The notes under the pieces were generated by a model, which did not search any database, had not been told where the DNA came from, and saw only the letters and a program-made list of their open reading frames with translations. The translations under genes were made by a program, and so were the position numbers. A DNA stretch of 36,891 nucleotides from Lachnospiraceae bacterium. GTDB lineage: Bacteria > Bacillota > Clostridia > TANB77 > CAG-508. This document shows positions 35,508 through 36,891 of this stretch, in pieces. Numbering within the stretch: position 1 is the stretch's first letter; each line of letters starts with the position of its first letter. The DNA is taken from contig JAISHG010000134.1 of the NCBI GenBank assembly GCA_031262685.1, positions 1 to 36,891 of the forward strand, read 5' to 3'.

Positions 35508-35952
35508 AATAGTGCAATTAAAAGATTATATAAATGGAGTGTGGACGAATACATTTCCAAAACTTAATGATAGTGGTTGGATAACTTTGCCTCTAAACAG
35601 CGATACAGTTGTGGCAAACCAATCTTTTATCCCAGCATATAGAAAGATAGGTAATGTTGTATATATAACTGGCATTGCTAACCCAAAAGATAGCAACAAT
35701 GAATTTAACAAATCGCCAACGACTGATAAAAATCTAGTTACAACTCTGCCTATCGGATTTAGGCCAGGAAAATTTGTTGATAAAATATGCCAAGGAAGTG
35801 GTGCAAGTTTATTTAGAATAGAATTATATACAACTGGACAGCTATATATAACAAGATATGGAGAAGGCACAAATGGCAATAACTTTGGTGCAAATCCACC
35901 AGTTAATGGGAATATATTAAATTTAGCGATAAATTACGTTTCTGCTGATTAA
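35500..35952 (+). CDS. Tail tip/fibre accessory protein A (150 aa)
   Basis: It begins MAKIVQLKDYINGVWTNTFPKLN. The rest is beta-rich with GFRPGKFVDKICQGSG and a C-terminal GNILNLAINYVSAD. It shares its N-terminal peptide with the two genes after it. A strong GGAGGTGG site precedes ATG. Likely a small receptor-contact or decoration protein. Confidence 0.7.
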   Translation: MAKIVQLKDYINGVWTNTFPKLNDSGWITLPLNSDTVVANQSFIPAYRKIGNVVYITGIANPKDSNNEFNKSPTTDKNLVTTLPIGFRPGKFVDKICQGSGASLFRIELYTTGQLYITRYGEGTNGNNFGANPPVNGNILNLAINYVSAD

Positions 35953-35985
35953 AAAATACGCACTATAATTAAATACGAAGAAAAT

Positions 35986-36435
35986 ATGGGAAAATTAACA
36001 CAGCTACAAGACTATATAAACGGTGTGCTTACTAAAATATACCCAAAACTAAACTATGAAACAAGTAATGGTCTAACACTAAAAACCGGATTTGAATTTA
36101 GAAATAACAATATATCCGCTCCGTATTTACAAAAAAGTGGAAATACAGTTCAAATATGTTGCCAAATTTTCAAATCCGATTTAAGTGGTTTTTCCAAAGA
36201 TGATGATGTGGTTGCAACAGTGCCTGTTGGTTTTATACCAAAAAAAGCTGTTGTATTTGCGGTAGGAATGGGGAAATCTAACGTAGATAACGGTTGGGGC
36301 GTAAATGGAACGGGTAGATGCCATATAGAAAGCAATACGGGATATATACACGTCAGGGCACCCGGGATAAGCATAGACGGCAATCAAGCTACGACATTTG
36401 ATTATGCATATATTTATGCAACATATATAGTTTAA
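35986..36435 (+). CDS. Tail tip/fibre accessory protein B (149 aa)
   Basis: It begins MGKLTQLQDYINGVLTKIYPKLN, closely matching protein A. Its body shares a VPVGFIPKKAVVFAVG strand pattern with A (LPIGFRPGKFVDK). The ribosome site is weak (GAAGAAA), so expression may be low or coupled. A and B are paralogues. Confidence 0.7.
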   Translation: MGKLTQLQDYINGVLTKIYPKLNYETSNGLTLKTGFEFRNNNISAPYLQKSGNTVQICCQIFKSDLSGFSKDDDVVATVPVGFIPKKAVVFAVGMGKSNVDNGWGVNGTGRCHIESNTGYIHVRAPGISIDGNQATTFDYAYIYATYIV

Positions 36436-36470
36436 TAAAAAAGAGAGAAAACATATAACTGCAAATAATT

Positions 36471-36891
36471 ATGAGCAAAATAGGTCAACTAAACGAAAAC
36501 GGGATAAATGTATTCCCTGTTTTATACAAAAAGAGTTTTGCAAGGATTGGTAGCGCTACGAAATATAAAAGGATTTTTCGATGGACAGCCCCGATAGCGT
36601 GGGAAAGAAGTTATTTTCTTTTGCACATAATGTCTAGAGCAGAACAGAATGATAGCATCCTTTTAAATGTAAAATTAGTAGTAAACAATTCTACTACAGA
36701 TACGGGTGCAATGGTTAGATATATTCCGCTAAGCGGAAGTATAGAGGTATATGTAGTTAGATATGCAACATCAAGTAATGTAATTTTTGAATTATATGTA
36801 CGTCAAACTGCTGTGCCTGCGAGTGCGTATGATGTAACTTTATTAACACAGTCACTTGGAAGCAATACACAGTTGGATTTCACAGAACAAG
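36471..36891 (+). CDS. Tail tip/fibre accessory protein C, truncated by the window end
   Basis: It begins MSKIGQLNENGINVFPVLYKK and is open to the last base. The N-terminal peptide (K-I/L-x-QL...NGV/INV...P-L) relates it to A and B, but the body differs (RWTAPIAWERSYFLLHIM). No clear ribosome site is present. The 3' end lies outside. Confidence 0.6.
   Translation, partial: MSKIGQLNENGINVFPVLYKKSFARIGSATKYKRIFRWTAPIAWERSYFLLHIMSRAEQNDSILLNVKLVVNNSTTDTGAMVRYIPLSGSIEVYVVRYATSSNVIFELYVRQTAVPASAYDVTLLTQSLGSNTQLDFTEQ

Overview
The window is the left part of an AT-rich temperate siphovirus prophage, running from the attachment-side tRNA to the tail-fibre genes. It is inserted beside a host tRNA-Arg(ACG). 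Low GC, AGGAGG-type ribosome binding sites on nearly every gene, and the gene families present point to a low-GC Firmicute, most likely a Clostridia member. Lysis genes and the right attachment site lie beyond the window.

Layout. At 1-3100 are the tRNA, then a tyrosine integrase, a MazF/PemK-type toxin and an S24 repressor, all leftward. At 3086-3433 is a divergent switch with four related 17-bp operator sites and a Cro-like gene. At 3467-14912 is a long rightward early/middle operon: small regulators, a recombination set (Sak-like annealing protein, YqaJ-type exonuclease, NinB-like protein, SSB), a replication pair (DnaD/DUF1376-like organizer and DnaC-like loader), a repeat-rich protein, a C5-methyltransferase-like protein, YopX, ASCH, DUF1064 and a sigma-like late regulator. 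At 14937-15030 is a putative late promoter followed at once by an intrinsic terminator. At 15136-31915 is the packaging, head and tail cluster: small and large terminase, portal, MuF protein with a metallopeptidase tail, scaffold, capsid, connectors, tail tube, a frameshifted tail chaperone, tape measure, Dit and Tal. A zinc-ribbon membrane protein with its own promoter and terminator sits inside it. At 31952-33250 is an Arc/Ant-like antirepressor cassette. At 33273-36891 are the tail fibre and host-contact genes, including a (TA)n tract inside a small gene.

The most striking observation is a codon anomaly. By manual scan of about ten thousand codons I find exactly five in-frame CGG codons, and all five fall exactly where the reading frame must move +1 to continue a recognisable protein. 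They affect an HNH-like protein (twice), SSB, DUF1064 and the tail fibre. In every case the next +1 codon is GGA or GGT, giving a glycine that fits the family. The many other CGG trinucleotides in genes are all out of frame. The window therefore behaves as if CGG were unreadable as a triplet and C-GGN were read as a +1 shift or as a four-base glycine codon. The adjoining tRNA-Arg(ACG) would not be expected to read CGG. Competing explanations (clustered mutation or a base-calling artefact) can be tested directly.
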